From Marinospirillum sp. (lineage in GTDB: Bacteria; Pseudomonadota; Gammaproteobacteria; Pseudomonadales; Halomonadaceae): a stretch of DNA of 64,000 nt. Numbering within the stretch: position 1 is the first letter of the stretch; every line of letters starts with the position of its first letter. Below the pieces are notes generated by a model, which had not been told where the DNA came from, ran no database searches, and saw nothing but the letters and a program-made list of their open reading frames with translations. This document shows positions 1 through 11,274 of this stretch, in pieces. The DNA is taken from NCBI RefSeq assembly GCF_014859565.1, contig NZ_JACUUA010000003.1, positions 9,913 through 73,912 of the forward strand. Direction: 5' to 3'. The position numbers and the translations under genes were made by a program.

Positions 1-266
1 ACACAACCGGCGGTACCTTCCGGGCGCAGGGTGAGGCTATCACCGTTGCGGTCTTCAAAGGTGTACATCTCTTTTTCGACAATATCCGTGACTTCACCAA
101 TGGAGCGTTTAAACAGAGCGGTTTGCTCAACAATCGGCATACGGATTTCGCGGTAGCCATAACGAGACAGCAGCTGGCGTACCTTGCCTTCCAGAAACTG
201 CCAGCGGGGGCTGACATCGGGGAGCAGATCGTTCATACCGCGTATGGCTTGAATCTTCTTGGACAC
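1..266 (-). CDS. hisS: Histidyl-tRNA synthetase, N-terminal part (cut by window edge)
   Basis: The first 88 or so codons of class II histidyl-tRNA synthetase, which charges tRNA-His in the cytoplasm; the rest lies beyond base 1. The translation begins [16 protein letters not shown] and continues through motif-1 residues and a TLRPEGTAG segment typical of HisS. The start is a GTG at 264-266, preceded by an AGGAAA ribosome-binding site. It is the last gene of the run iscR to hisS and follows ispG by about 45 bp, the usual order in pseudomonads. Identification is secure although the gene is partial. Confidence 0.93.
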   Translation of the reverse strand, partial: MSKKIQAIRGMNDLLPDVSPRWQFLEGKVRQLLSRYGYREIRMPIVEQTALFKRSIGEVTDIVEKEMYTFEDRNGDSLTLRPEGTAGC

Positions 267-311
267 TGATGATTTTCCTGTGATGATCTTGAAAATAATA
301 AAATCGAGTCT

Positions 312-1424
312 TTAACCGCGCAGAATCAGTTGATCCAGGGCGGCTTGTTTTTCAGCGGCTTTTTCACGGATCAATTGCTCAAGGTGATCCACTAGGCCGT
401 CACTGACAGTTTTACTGGCCGGTTTGCCGTCGATGTAAATCAGGTGTTGGGGTGAGCCGCCAGTCAGACCAAGATCCGCCTCACGGGCTTCGCCGGGACC
501 ATTCACCACACAACCGATTACTGCCACATCCAGCGGGGTCAGCAGGTCTTCCACACGATTTTCGAGTTCGTTCATGGTGGCGACTACATCAAAGTTCTGA
601 CGTGAACAACTGGGGCAGGCAATAAAGTTGATGCCTTTGCTGCGTAAGCGCAGACTTTTTAACAGATCAAAACCGACTTTTACTTCTTCCACCGGATCAG
701 CTGCCAGTGAAACACGCAGGGTGTCACCTATGCCTTCCATCAGCAGGATACCCAGACCCACCGCTGACTTAACCGTGCCGGAACGCAGGCCACCGGCTTC
801 GGTGATACCCAGATGCAGAGGTTGTTCCACCTCGCTGGCCAGCTGACGATAAGCAGCAACAGCCATAAACACATCCGAAGCCTTAACACTGATTTTGTAT
901 TCCTGAAAGTCCAGGCGATCCAGGTAGCTGGCATGGCGCAAGGCAGATTCCACCAGAGCGGCAGGGGTTGGCTCGCCGTATTTTTTTTGTAGGTCTTTTT
1001 CCAGTGAACCGGCGTTTACACCGATACGAATTGAAATACCTTTATCCCGTGCGGCTGCAACAACTTCACGCACTCGGGCTTCATTGCCGATGTTGCCGGG
1101 GTTGATGCGTAAACAATCCACACCCAGTTCCGCCACCCGCAGGGCAATTTTGTGATCAAAATGAATATCGGCAATCAGCGGTGTTTGTACCAGCTGACGA
1201 ATTTTACCAAAGGCTTCTGCGGCTTCCATGCTGGGTACGGATACCCGCACCAAATCCACTCCGGCCTTTTCCATGCGACGTATCTGGGCAACCGTGGCAT
1301 CCACATCACAGGTTTCTGTGTTGGTCATGCTCTGAACACTGATGGGTGCATCACCACCCACCAGAACGGAGCCGACACGAATCTGGCGGGACTTGCGACG
1401 TTGAATCGGGGAGGTGTGCTGCAT
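312..1424 (-). CDS. ispG: 4-hydroxy-3-methylbut-2-enyl diphosphate synthase (IspG/GcpE)
   Basis: Iron-sulfur enzyme of the non-mevalonate (MEP) isoprenoid pathway that reductively opens MEcPP to HMBPP. I chose the ATG at 1424, giving 370 residues that align from the first residues with E. coli IspG (MxxxxPIQRRKS). A longer reading from a TTG at 1457 adds 11 residues that the family lacks. The [4Fe-4S] ligands C270, C273 and C305 and the catalytic glutamate E312 (in NGPGE) are present. The enzyme needs a cluster, which matters because the nearby isc operon is incomplete. It sits between rodZ and hisS on the same strand. Confidence 0.95.
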   Translation of the reverse strand: MQHTSPIQRRKSRQIRVGSVLVGGDAPISVQSMTNTETCDVDATVAQIRRMEKAGVDLVRVSVPSMEAAEAFGKIRQLVQTPLIADIHFDHKIALRVAELGVDCLRINPGNIGNEARVREVVAAARDKGISIRIGVNAGSLEKDLQKKYGEPTPAALVESALRHASYLDRLDFQEYKISVKASDVFMAVAAYRQLASEVEQPLHLGITEAGGLRSGTVKSAVGLGILLMEGIGDTLRVSLAADPVEEVKVGFDLLKSLRLRSKGINFIACPSCSRQNFDVVATMNELENRVEDLLTPLDVAVIGCVVNGPGEAREADLGLTGGSPQHLIYIDGKPASKTVSDGLVDHLEQLIREKAAEKQAALDQLILRG

Positions 1425-1463
1425 GATGTGTACCGGATAGCGTGAGGAGTTAATCAATACGGG

Positions 1464-2444
1464 TTAATCAATACTGATGGAAGCATAGCCATTGGGACGA
1501 ATGCGTGAGGTGAAGTCATAGGCTGCACCCCGGTAATAAACGGATGCTACATGGCCGTAACCAAATACCATGCGGAAAGGGGGTTGCCCTTCCAGCACGA
1601 TGGCTTCACCTTCACGCATCAGACTGGCGTGCAGGATACGATCAGTCTGGTCGCGTACTTCCACCCAGCAATCACCACTGAAGCTGAGTGCAACCAGACG
1701 ATCATTACCTAAGGTTGTTGATGCAACATCTGTACCTGACTCAAGGTTGCGTACCGAAACAACTGGAGGTAATGCCGGTGTGGCGGGAGAGGCCCGCTGC
1801 CTGACGACTGCTGGCGGTGGAGTGGATTCAGGTTCTGCTGGTTGCTGTTGTGGTGCATCAGCTGCCTCAATAGGCGTTTCATCACTGAGCTGAGTTTCAG
1901 TTTCTGAATTAGCTGCTTCCGGCTGCTCCAGTGGGGCAATGATGGTTTGCCCGTCCAGTGTCTCTACCTTGACTTCCTGACTGGAAACTCCCGGTAGATT
2001 TTCAACACTGCGGCTTTGCCACCAGATAATAATAATGCTGATCAACGCCAGCACCACCAGCACACTAAAGAGTTTAAACAGCAGACTACTGGTGTTCTTT
2101 TCCGGTTTCAGACTCTGTACCGGGCGGTTTTTTTCCTGTTCTTGCATCTCGGGATAATGAGCATGAAAACAACGCAGCACTTCTTCGGCATCAATGCCAA
2201 GAAAACGTGCATAGGCGCGTAGGTAACCCTTTACAAAGGTAGTGCTGTGTAGCGGCTCAAATTGTTCATTTTCCAGTGCTGTTACATAAGCCGGTAGAAA
2301 ATTCAGTTTTAGTGCCACTTCTTCTTTGGAGAGGCCTTTGGCTTCACGTGCTTTTTTCAGAAGCTCGCCGGGACGACTGCAGTTAACCTGGTGGGCGTTA
2401 TCGCCATCCGGGTGCTGCTGATTTTCTTGTTGCTGGTCTGTCAT
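1464..2444 (-). CDS. rodZ: Cytoskeletal/cell-shape protein RodZ
   Basis: Bitopic membrane protein that links MreB filaments to the wall elongation machinery. Three parts can be seen: an N-terminal Xre-like helix-turn-helix (about residues 27-90, GELLKKAREAKGLS onward) that binds MreB in the family; one transmembrane helix near residues 120-142 (LFSVLVVLALISIIIIWW); and a Pro/Gln/Glu-rich linker followed by a periplasmic beta domain of the DUF4115 type (about 245-326). At 326 residues it is normal length. The neighbours pilW and ispG are its usual partners. The helix-turn-helix can be mistaken for a transcription factor, but the membrane anchor makes RodZ the better reading. Confidence 0.92.
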   Translation of the reverse strand: MTDQQQENQQHPDGDNAHQVNCSRPGELLKKAREAKGLSKEEVALKLNFLPAYVTALENEQFEPLHSTTFVKGYLRAYARFLGIDAEEVLRCFHAHYPEMQEQEKNRPVQSLKPEKNTSSLLFKLFSVLVVLALISIIIIWWQSRSVENLPGVSSQEVKVETLDGQTIIAPLEQPEAANSETETQLSDETPIEAADAPQQQPAEPESTPPPAVVRQRASPATPALPPVVSVRNLESGTDVASTTLGNDRLVALSFSGDCWVEVRDQTDRILHASLMREGEAIVLEGQPPFRMVFGYGHVASVYYRGAAYDFTSRIRPNGYASISID

Positions 2445-2458
2445 GATCTCTGGAATCC

Positions 2459-3184
2459 TCAGTTTGCAGGTTCCTGGTTATGGTTGGCTGAAGTCTTTAA
2501 AAGGTCTTCAATATACCGCTGCTCTGGTTGATTACCGGTTTTTTGAGCCAGATCAAGTGCGGCTCTAAGTGTGGGTTCGTCTCTGACACCTGCACTACGC
2601 AGAAAGTGCCAGTGTTGCTCTGCCCGGTTGAGTTGTCCCTGATCCAGGCGCAGCATCAATAATTCCCGGTGTGAATTCACAGCGCTGCGATTAAGTTCCA
2701 CGGCGCGTTGAAAGTGATCAGTGGCAGCACTTTGTTGATTTAATTGCAGCTCAACATACCCCAGATTCTCAAAAATCATCGAACGATTGGGGTAACGGAT
2801 GTCTTCACTGGCTTTTTTCAGCTCAGTCCGTGCCTCATCATAACGGCTTTGGCTGAATAAAAAAGCGGCATAGTTGTTTCTGGCAGCAGTTTTATGTGGG
2901 TCTGCTTGTAAAGTTTTTTTAAAGTAGTCATCTGCAAGCTGGTTTTCACCCTGCTCCTGCAGGCTTAAAGCCATGCCGTGCAGGGCTCTGGCATGGCGAG
3001 GTCGCAAGTCCAGTGCCAACTGAAAATCCTGCATGGCTCGTATCGGTTGATCAAATTCAAGGTAACCCATACCCCGGTTGGCATAAGCCAGAGCCTGTTT
3101 GTCAGGATCGGTTTGTTCCCAGGGTGGTGTTGTGGCGCAACCAGTCAGCAGGATCAGCAACAACAAGGGAATCAATTTTGACAT
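2459..3184 (-). CDS. pilW: Type IV pilus biogenesis/stability lipoprotein PilW (PilF)
   Basis: TPR lipoprotein that acts as pilotin for the PilQ secretin in type IV pilus assembly. The first ~20 residues form a lipoprotein signal with the lipobox LTGC. The rest is a series of tetratricopeptide repeats (for example ALAYANRGMGYLEFDQ, ALHGMALSLQEQGENQ, NYAAFLFSQSRYDEA). A GTG three bases upstream (3187) is possible, but AAGGAG is spaced seven bases from the ATG at 3184, so I use the ATG. The SD overlaps the rlmN stop region, which argues for translation coupled to rlmN. No other pilus gene lies in the window. Confidence 0.9.
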   Translation of the reverse strand: MSKLIPLLLLILLTGCATTPPWEQTDPDKQALAYANRGMGYLEFDQPIRAMQDFQLALDLRPRHARALHGMALSLQEQGENQLADDYFKKTLQADPHKTAARNNYAAFLFSQSRYDEARTELKKASEDIRYPNRSMIFENLGYVELQLNQQSAATDHFQRAVELNRSAVNSHRELLMLRLDQGQLNRAEQHWHFLRSAGVRDEPTLRAALDLAQKTGNQPEQRYIEDLLKTSANHNQEPAN

Positions 3185-3195
3185 CACATGACTCC

Positions 3196-4359
3196 TTAAT
3201 TGGATGGTGGCAGATCCAGCTGGGTGGCGGCAATACGGTTCTGATCCGCATAACGGGCACTGCGACGGGTTTTATCCTGCACCCTGCCAACCAGCTGACC
3301 ACAGGCTGCGTCTATATCTTCACCACGGGTGGTGCGTATCGGTGCTGAGTAACCCTGTTCGTGTAACCAGCTCTGAAAACGCATCACCTGATTACGCGAT
3401 GGGCGTTCGTAGCCTGAGTCCGGAAAAGGGTTAAACGGAATCAGGTTGATCTTGCAGGGCAGTTGTTTTAACAGTGCTGCCAGTTCCAGTGCATGCTGCT
3501 GTTGGTCGTTGATTCCGGCCATCAGGGTGTATTCAACAGTAATCTCACGGGAGTCACCGCATTTTTTTAGATAACGCTTGCAGGCATCCAGCAGTTCCTG
3601 AATTGGGTATTTACGATTGATGGGCACCAGTTGGTTGCGCAGTTCATCATTGGGCGCATGTAAAGAGATGGCCAGTGAGACATCAATATCGTCGCCCAAT
3701 TGATCCAGCTGGGGTACCAGCCCGGAGGTAGAGAGGGTGACACGGCGTTTGGACAGGCCGTATCCATTGTCATCCAGCATGATGCGCATGGCATCCACTG
3801 CTGGTTGATAATTCATCAGTGGTTCACCCATCCCCATCATCACCACATTGGTGACCGGACGATTACTACTGTCCTTGCGGGGGCCGAAGGATTTTTGCGC
3901 CACCCACACCTGTCCGATAATTTCAGCAGGAGTGAGGTTGCGCTGAAACCCCTGCTTGCCGGTGGAGCAGAAAGAACAATCCAGTGAACAGCCCACCTGT
4001 GAAGAAACACAAAGAGTGCGGCGATTGTCTCCAACCGGAATGAGTACCGCTTCAACATGGCTGCCATTACCCACTTCCAGTACCCATTTACGTGTACCGT
4101 CAGAGGAAATGTCTTCCAGCACCACCTTGGGTGGGCGGATTTCAGCACAGGCGTTGAGTTTTTCCCGCAGCACTTTACTGAGGTCGGTCATTTGTTCAAA
4201 CGAATCAGCACAACGGTGGTGCATCCATTTCATGATCTGGGCAGCGCGGAATTTTTTTTCGCCCAGTTGCACAACAAAAAACTCCTCTAGCTGCGGCAGG
4301 GTTTTGCCCAGCAGGTTGATTTTTTCTGATGTTGAGCTGGTGGAATCGAAGCACGTCAT
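3196..4359 (-). CDS. rlmN: Dual-specificity 23S rRNA A2503/tRNA A37 C2-methyltransferase
   Basis: Radical-SAM methyltransferase that methylates C2 of A2503 in 23S rRNA and A37 in some tRNAs. The radical-SAM cysteines are C124, C128 and C131 (CSLDCSFC). A cysteine in the C-terminal [11 protein letters not shown] segment matches the catalytic methyl-carrying cysteine of the family. It has 387 residues, as expected. It lies downstream of ndk but is separated from it by a hairpin terminator, so it probably has its own promoter in 4360-4434. It also depends on an iron-sulfur cluster. Confidence 0.95.
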   Translation of the reverse strand: MTCFDSTSSTSEKINLLGKTLPQLEEFFVVQLGEKKFRAAQIMKWMHHRCADSFEQMTDLSKVLREKLNACAEIRPPKVVLEDISSDGTRKWVLEVGNGSHVEAVLIPVGDNRRTLCVSSQVGCSLDCSFCSTGKQGFQRNLTPAEIIGQVWVAQKSFGPRKDSSNRPVTNVVMMGMGEPLMNYQPAVDAMRIMLDDNGYGLSKRRVTLSTSGLVPQLDQLGDDIDVSLAISLHAPNDELRNQLVPINRKYPIQELLDACKRYLKKCGDSREITVEYTLMAGINDQQQHALELAALLKQLPCKINLIPFNPFPDSGYERPSRNQVMRFQSWLHEQGYSAPIRTTRGEDIDAACGQLVGRVQDKTRRSARYADQNRIAATQLDLPPSN

Positions 4360-4434
4360 GGTGATTGCCTGGTTACCAAAAGGGTGAAGTCTGGCTAAAA
4401 AAGGTCGGCGTTACAAGCAGCTGTTAAAAGCAAC

Positions 4435-4460
4435 AAAAGGGCAGACGCTGGTCTGCCCTT
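4435..4460 (-). terminator. Rho-independent terminator downstream of ndk
   Basis: On the minus strand an 8-bp perfect stem (GGGCAGAC / GTCTGCCC) with a 4-base loop is followed by TTTTGTTGCTTTT. It lies 21 bases past the ndk stop codon and about 75 bases before the rlmN start. It would separate the iscR-iscS-iscA-ndk transcript from rlmN-pilW-rodZ-ispG-hisS, at least partly. Confidence 0.8.
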
Positions 4461-4481
4461 CTGATTTTCGGTAAAAACGGA

Positions 4482-4910
4482 TCAACCGCGTGGGCAGATT
4501 TCGTTGTCACCGAAGAAATAGGCAATCTCACGAGCTGCCGAAGTGGTTGCATCAGAACCGTGCACTGCATTGGCATCAATAGAGCTGGCAAAGTCAGCAC
4601 GGATAGTGCCTGCAGCGGCTTCTTTAGGGTTGGTGGCACCCATCAGATCACGGTTTTTTAATACCGCGCCTTCACCTTCCAGCACCTGTACAACAACTGG
4701 ACCGGAGGTCATGAAAGCAACCAGGTCTTTGAAAAAAGGACGCTCTTTGTGTTCGGCGTAAAAACCTTCTGCCTGTTCACGGCTCAGGTGTTGCATTTTG
4801 GCGGCGACAATCTGCAGGCCTGCTTTTTCAAAGCGCGACAGAATTTCGCCAATAACATTTTTGGCAACAGCATCGGGCTTAATGATGGACAGTGTACGCT
4901 CAACAGCCAT
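4482..4910 (-). CDS. ndk: Nucleoside diphosphate kinase
   Basis: Transfers the gamma phosphate between nucleoside triphosphates and diphosphates through a phosphohistidine. At 142 residues it is standard length. The active-site histidine is H117 in NAVHGSD, and the N-terminal [12 protein letters not shown] signature is intact. The start has a GGAG ribosome-binding site. It follows iscA by 54 bp. In pseudomonads ndk follows the last isc gene in the same way, so the position is conserved even though the isc genes between are missing. Confidence 0.96.
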   Translation of the reverse strand: MAVERTLSIIKPDAVAKNVIGEILSRFEKAGLQIVAAKMQHLSREQAEGFYAEHKERPFFKDLVAFMTSGPVVVQVLEGEGAVLKNRDLMGATNPKEAAAGTIRADFASSIDANAVHGSDATTSAAREIAYFFGDNEICPRG

Positions 4911-4964
4911 GTAAATCTCCAGTGAGAGGGGTTATAAAAAATGTGGATTAAACTTTCGGCGTAA

Positions 4965-5288
4965 TTATACGCTGAAGCTTTCTCCACAACCACACTCGTC
5001 TTTCACACGGGGGTTGTTAAAGCGGAAATAACGGTTCAGACCGTCTTTGACATAATCCACCTCCGTGCCATCCATCATTGGCAGACTGTCCTGATCCACA
5101 ATCACCTTCACACCATGCTGCTCAAAAACCGCATCATTGGCTTCAATACGATCGGCAAAATCCAGCACATAAGAAAAACCGGAACAACCACTGGGTTTTA
5201 TTTTCACACGCAAACCTTCACCCTCGCCGCGATCTTTAAGGCAGCGGGTGATGTGTTCAGCGGCAGCGGCAGAAATGGAAACGGACAT
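4965..5288 (-). CDS. iscA: A-type iron-sulfur carrier protein IscA
   Basis: A-type carrier that receives and delivers Fe-S clusters or iron. The three conserved cysteines are C35 (SGCSGF), C99 and C101 (ECGCG). It has 107 residues, as IscA does. It lies 14 bp after iscS. In the usual isc operon iscU sits between iscS and iscA; here there is no room for it and no trace of its sequence. ErpA or SufA are alternative names for this fold, but the operon position favours IscA. Confidence 0.88.
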   Translation of the reverse strand: MSVSISAAAAEHITRCLKDRGEGEGLRVKIKPSGCSGFSYVLDFADRIEANDAVFEQHGVKVIVDQDSLPMMDGTEVDYVKDGLNRYFRFNNPRVKDECGCGESFSV

Positions 5289-5302
5289 GATGGTTTACCT
5301 CT

Positions 5303-6454
5303 TTAGTCTTGCATCTTCAGACGCTCAAGCGCCTGATTCAGTTGTTGTCCAGCGCTTCTGGCTTGATCCTGAGTTAGGTAACGCCCGAAGCTGAAGCGGA
5401 TGGAACTAAGTGCCAGTTCACGCTCCAGTCCCAGTGCAGTTAATACATAAGACGGGTCAAGGCTGGCAGAGTTGCATGCTGATCCGGTGGAAACGGCAAG
5501 TTCTGGAAGCGCCATAATCAGCGTTTCCGCCTCAATACCGGGGAAACCCAGATTAAGGATGCCCGGCCAGTTGTCTGATCTGGCCGCATGCTGCTGATAA
5601 AAATCCGGGTTCAGCTGCTGCAAAAATTGCTCGCGGCAGCGGGTGATGTGTTCCCGGTCAGCCTGCAAACTAGCTTGTGCCATTTCAGCAGCCAGCCCCA
5701 TGCCCACTAACTGATGGGTCGGCAGGGTGCCGGAGCGCATGCCACGTTCATGGCCACCGCCGTGAATGATAGCCTGCAGATGTACCGCAGGCTGGCGGCG
5801 CACATACAGTGCACCCACACCCTTGGGGCCATAAAACTTGTGGGCGCTGATTGACAGTAGATCCACCTGCAACTCATGAACATTAATTGGCAGTTTACCG
5901 GCGGCTTGGGCAGCATCGACATGAAAAAGTGCTGTGTGATCTTTTAGTAATTCACCCACCTGGGCTACTGGATTTACACAGCCCAGCTCATTGTTGACCA
6001 GCATCAGTGACACCATAAGGGTATTGGGTGTCAGCGCTTCAGCGACCTGTTCCACACGGATACAGCCTTGGGCATCGGGTTGCAAACGGGTAATCTTATA
6101 ACCCTGAGCTTCCAGCCAGCTGCAAGTATCCAGCACCGCCTTGTGTTCCAGTGCCGAGGTGATGATATGCCGCCCCTTGTCCGGATTGGCACGTGCAGCA
6201 CCAATCAAGGCCAGGTTATTGGCTTCAGTGGCGCCGGAAGTCCAGACCATTTCGCGCAGGTCGGCGTTAAGCAAGCCCGCCACCTGACGCCGGGCTTTTT
6301 CAACCGCTTGTTCCGCCTGCCAGCCTGCCAGATGTGAACGTGAAGCCGGATTGGCAAAACAGCCATCCAGCGTCAGGTATTCAGACATCAGCGCGGCGAC
6401 TTCAGGGGCTGCCGGTGTGGTGGCTGCATAATCCAGATAAATCAAGGGGTTCAT
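5303..6454 (-). CDS. iscS: Cysteine desulfurase IscS (short C-terminus)
   Basis: PLP enzyme that takes sulfur from cysteine to make an enzyme persulfide for Fe-S clusters and thio-modified tRNA. The PLP lysine is K206 (SAHKFYGPKG) and the persulfide cysteine is C327 (TGSACNSAS), almost the same numbering as E. coli IscS. The protein is 383 residues and stops about 20 residues earlier than E. coli IscS (404). The missing tail is the segment known to contact IscU in E. coli. This fits the absence of iscU from the operon. It is cotranscribed with iscR (20 bp upstream) and iscA. Confidence 0.9.
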   Translation of the reverse strand: MNPLIYLDYAATTPAAPEVAALMSEYLTLDGCFANPASRSHLAGWQAEQAVEKARRQVAGLLNADLREMVWTSGATEANNLALIGAARANPDKGRHIITSALEHKAVLDTCSWLEAQGYKITRLQPDAQGCIRVEQVAEALTPNTLMVSLMLVNNELGCVNPVAQVGELLKDHTALFHVDAAQAAGKLPINVHELQVDLLSISAHKFYGPKGVGALYVRRQPAVHLQAIIHGGGHERGMRSGTLPTHQLVGMGLAAEMAQASLQADREHITRCREQFLQQLNPDFYQQHAARSDNWPGILNLGFPGIEAETLIMALPELAVSTGSACNSASLDPSYVLTALGLERELALSSIRFSFGRYLTQDQARSAGQQLNQALERLKMQD

Positions 6455-6474
6455 TACACAATCGAGCCTAGGAG

Positions 6475-6966
6475 TTAAACAGCAGAAAGGTGAATTTTTT
6501 CAGAAAAATTCGATGGACTCTGGAGCGGCTGGCTGGTGTTTTTTTCCAGTTTAGCCTTCAGGCCTTCCTCTTTTTCCACCAGCTCAGCCAGGCTGATGCC
6601 ATTAAGAAACTGGTGAATCTGATCAGAAAGCTGGCACCACAGGTGATGAGTCAGGCAGGTATGACCCTGACGGCAATCACCCTTACCACGGCAGCGGGTG
6701 GCATCCACCGACTCATTCACAGCATCAATCACCTGGGCAATAAAAATTTCCGAGCTGTCACGTGCCAGCTGATAACCACCACCCGGGCCACGGACACTGG
6801 TGACCAGTTCGTTGCGGCGCAGTCTGGCAAATAGCTGCTCCAGATAAGACAAGGAAATTTCCTGTCGGCTGGAAATATCAGCCAGAGAAACCGGACCCTT
6901 GCGTGCATTTAGCGCAAGATCCAGCATGGCCGTGACCGCGTAGCGGCCTTTGGTAGTCAGTCGCAT
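6475..6966 (-). CDS. iscR: Rrf2-family Fe-S regulator IscR
   Basis: Transcription regulator that senses Fe-S status through its own [2Fe-2S] cluster and represses the isc operon. The start is the ATG at 6966 ([19 protein letters not shown]), as in the family; a longer reading to 6999 has no family support. The winged helix occupies residues 1-65, and the ligands C92, C98, C104 and H107 match E. coli IscR exactly. It has 163 residues. As first gene of the reduced operon it probably autoregulates through the box just upstream. IscR also controls suf genes in many bacteria, and a suf system elsewhere would explain the missing isc genes. Confidence 0.94.
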   Translation of the reverse strand: MRLTTKGRYAVTAMLDLALNARKGPVSLADISSRQEISLSYLEQLFARLRRNELVTSVRGPGGGYQLARDSSEIFIAQVIDAVNESVDATRCRGKGDCRQGHTCLTHHLWCQLSDQIHQFLNGISLAELVEKEEGLKAKLEKNTSQPLQSPSNFSEKIHLSAV

Positions 6967-7001
6967 GAAAAAAATTTCCCTTAATAAAGGTAGGTGCACT
7001 G

Positions 7002-7036
7002 ATTATGCAAAGACCGCGTATTTTAGTCAAGTAATG
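7002..7036 (-). promoter_or_regulatory. iscR promoter with IscR type-1-like box
   Basis: On the minus strand TTGACT (7025-7030) and CATAAT (7002-7007) are separated by exactly 17 bases, a near-consensus sigma-70 promoter about 35 bases before the iscR start. The -35 lies inside ATTACTTGACTAAAATAC (about 7019-7036), which resembles the left half of the known type-1 IscR site; the right half is poorly conserved. Autoregulation by IscR is an inference from this overlap. Confidence 0.65.
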
Positions 7037-7044
7037 GCGTAATT

Positions 7045-8634
7045 TCAGTTGCTTTCCTGGCTGCGCAGGTAGTCCTCATAGTTGCCGTTAAAGTCGACAA
7101 TGCCGGTCGGTGTCAACTCAATGATGCGGGTTGCCAGCGTGGAAACAAACTCACGGTCGTGGCTGACAAACAGCAGGGTACCGGCATAGTTTTCCAGCGC
7201 CAGGTTCAGTGATTCGATGGACTCCATATCCAGGTGGTTGGTGGGTTCATCCATCACCAGAATATTGGGACGCTGCAGCATCAGTTTGCCAAACAGCATG
7301 CGTCCCTGCTCACCGCCAGAGATCACTTTTACGGACTTGTCGATGTCTTTCTGGGAAAATAGCAAACGCCCCAGCGTGCCACGAATCACCTGCTCGTCGT
7401 CTTTTTCCTGCCCCCAGTAAGCCATCCAGTCATACAGGGGTTTATTCTGCTCAAACTCGTGAGCATGATCCTGAGCGTAATAACCGATGTTGGCATTCTC
7501 TGACCACTTCACCTTGCCGCTGCTGGGTTCCAGATCTCCCACCAGGCATTTCAGCAGCGTGGATTTACCAATACCATTGGGGCCGATGATGGCAATACGC
7601 TCACCCACATTGACCTGCAGGTTAAAACCGCGAAAGAGTTCTTCGTCGAAGGATTTGGACAGACCTTCCACTTCCAGCGCGGTACGGTGCAGTTTTTTGT
7701 CCTGCTCAAAACGAATAAACGGGTTCTGACGGCTGGAGGGTTTGATCTCGGCCAGCTGGATTTTGTCGATCTGTTTGGCACGGGAGGTGGCCTGCTTGGA
7801 TTTCGAAGCGTTGGCCGAGAAGCGGCTGACAAAGGCCTTCAGATCCGCAATCTGGGCTTTTTTCTTGGCGTTATCCGCCTGCATCTGCTCGCGTGCCTGG
7901 GTGGAGGCCAGCATGTATTCGTCATAGTTGCCGTGGTACAGGCGCAGTTCGCCATAATCCAGGTCAGCCATGTGGGTGCAGACACTATTCAGGAAATGGC
8001 GGTCGTGCGAAATAATCACCATGGTGCAATTGCGCTGGTTCAGCACACCTTCCAACCAGCGAATGGTGTTGATATCCAGGTTGTTGGTCGGTTCGTCCAG
8101 TAGCAGAATTTCCGGATCAGAAAACAGTGCCTGAGCCAGCAGTACCCGCAGCTTAAAACCGGGGGCAATTTCACTCATCGGGCCGTAGTGCTGCTCTACT
8201 GGAATACCCACACCAATCAACAACTCACCGGCACGGGATTCAGCGGTATAACCATCCAGCTCGGCAAATTCACCTTCCAGTTCACCGGCACGAATGCCGT
8301 CTTCTTCAGTCATTTCTGCTTTGGAATAGATGGCATCACGCTCGGCTTTGATCGTCCAGAGTTCTTCGTGCCCCATGATCACCGTGTCGATGACACTGTA
8401 TTGCTCGTAAGCAAACTGATCCTGCCGTAGCTTACCCAGGCGCTCGTTTGGCTCCTTGGACACATTACCGGCCGATGGTTCCAAATCACCACCGAGGATT
8501 TTCATAAAAGTGGACTTACCGGAGCCATTAGCTCCGATCAGGCCGTAACGGTTGCCGTTACCGAATTTGACAGAGACGTTTTCAAACAGTGGCTTGGCGC
8601 CAAACTGCATGGTGATGTTGGCCGTGGTCAGCAA
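7045..8634 (-). CDS. ybiT: ABC-F family ATPase, YbiT type
   Basis: Soluble ABC-F protein with two ATP-binding cassettes and no membrane part; members act on ribosomes. The first cassette has Walker [10 protein letters not shown] (about residues 34-42) and Walker [12 protein letters not shown]. The second has GPNGIGKST and [10 protein letters not shown] with signature SGGEQGR. An inter-domain linker rich in Lys and Gln (about 245-300) is the ribosome-contacting arm in the family. Its 529 residues and sequence match YbiT of E. coli (530) better than Uup, EttA or YheS. It has its own putative promoter and stands alone next to the isc operon. Confidence 0.9.
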   Translation of the reverse strand: MLTTANITMQFGAKPLFENVSVKFGNGNRYGLIGANGSGKSTFMKILGGDLEPSAGNVSKEPNERLGKLRQDQFAYEQYSVIDTVIMGHEELWTIKAERDAIYSKAEMTEEDGIRAGELEGEFAELDGYTAESRAGELLIGVGIPVEQHYGPMSEIAPGFKLRVLLAQALFSDPEILLLDEPTNNLDINTIRWLEGVLNQRNCTMVIISHDRHFLNSVCTHMADLDYGELRLYHGNYDEYMLASTQAREQMQADNAKKKAQIADLKAFVSRFSANASKSKQATSRAKQIDKIQLAEIKPSSRQNPFIRFEQDKKLHRTALEVEGLSKSFDEELFRGFNLQVNVGERIAIIGPNGIGKSTLLKCLVGDLEPSSGKVKWSENANIGYYAQDHAHEFEQNKPLYDWMAYWGQEKDDEQVIRGTLGRLLFSQKDIDKSVKVISGGEQGRMLFGKLMLQRPNILVMDEPTNHLDMESIESLNLALENYAGTLLFVSHDREFVSTLATRIIELTPTGIVDFNGNYEDYLRSQESN

Positions 8635-8688
8635 GGGAATTTACTCAATTGGATGAACAGAAAAAATAAGAAGGGAAACAGGCTGCGC

Positions 8689-8716
8689 ATTATGCCACAG
8701 CACCAGCCGTTACCAA
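8689..8716 (-). promoter_or_regulatory. Putative sigma-70 promoter of ybiT
   Basis: On the minus strand TTGGTA (8711-8716) and CATAAT (8689-8694) are 16 bases apart, about 55 bases upstream of the ybiT start. The -10 matches consensus at five of six positions, the -35 at four. Nothing else is evident in the 233-base gap 8635-8867 apart from the stem-loop at its far end. Confidence 0.4.
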
Positions 8717-8838
8717 AATGAACGACTGATGATTATTTGCCTGCAGGCGTATGTTGCAAGGTACTGAGCGGGTCGACCAGAAGCTGTAACAGGCCAGAGC
8801 GGCATTCAAAATAAACCACGCGGAAGGTATCAACATTC

Positions 8839-8868
8839 AGGCCGGCATCAGGCTGTTGATACCGGCCT
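8839..8868 (-). terminator. Stem-loop directly after the yheU stop codon
   Basis: A 12-bp inverted repeat (AGGCCGGTATCA / TGATGCCGGCCT on the minus strand, with one G-U pair) and a 6-base loop begins in the stop codon of the YheU-family gene. No run of T follows, so it is not a canonical intrinsic terminator. It may be a 3' stabilising hairpin or a weak terminator. Confidence 0.45.
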
Positions 8869-9116
8869 TAATTCAGAGCTTGCAGAAAGCTTTTGGCCTG
8901 CTGCAGAACCATCACCTCGGTAGTTTCTGTTTCGATATCATGCAGAATCACCAGTTCACCACGCTGCAACTGTTGTTTCAGTTGAGTTGTCCAGTTCTGG
9001 ATACCCTCTTCACTGGTGGTGTCATAACCCTGACGGGTGACAAACACCTCCAGCAGGGCATCCAGCGTGGTTGCTTCCAGCAGCGAAGACGGGATTTCCA
9101 CAAAACGTTGGTGCAT
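8868..9116 (-). CDS. YheU family (UPF0270) protein
   Basis: Small protein of 82 residues matching the YheU/UPF0270 family of unknown function: IPxxxLEATTLDALLEVFVTRQG at the start, then a central helix ending QLKQQLQRGELVILHD. The E. coli member is 72 residues. There is no signal peptide, membrane segment or catalytic motif. It lies 67 bp after ligA on the same strand and may end the smc-zipA-ligA transcript. No role can be given from the sequence. Confidence 0.8.
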   Translation of the reverse strand: MHQRFVEIPSSLLEATTLDALLEVFVTRQGYDTTSEEGIQNWTTQLKQQLQRGELVILHDIETETTEVMVLQQAKSFLQALN

Positions 9117-9183
9117 AGCAGAAAGTTACCTTTAAAACGAGCAGGGGCAAATATGAGATGAACAGTGTAACAAGTTGCAGTAG

Positions 9184-11259
<2,076 letters not shown>

Positions 11260-11274
11260 TCAAATTCAGCTGAA

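Noticed and set aside
8707..8850. Short minus-strand frame between yheU and ybiT as a gene
   Set aside because: Under 50 codons, no ribosome-binding site, and open length not beyond chance.
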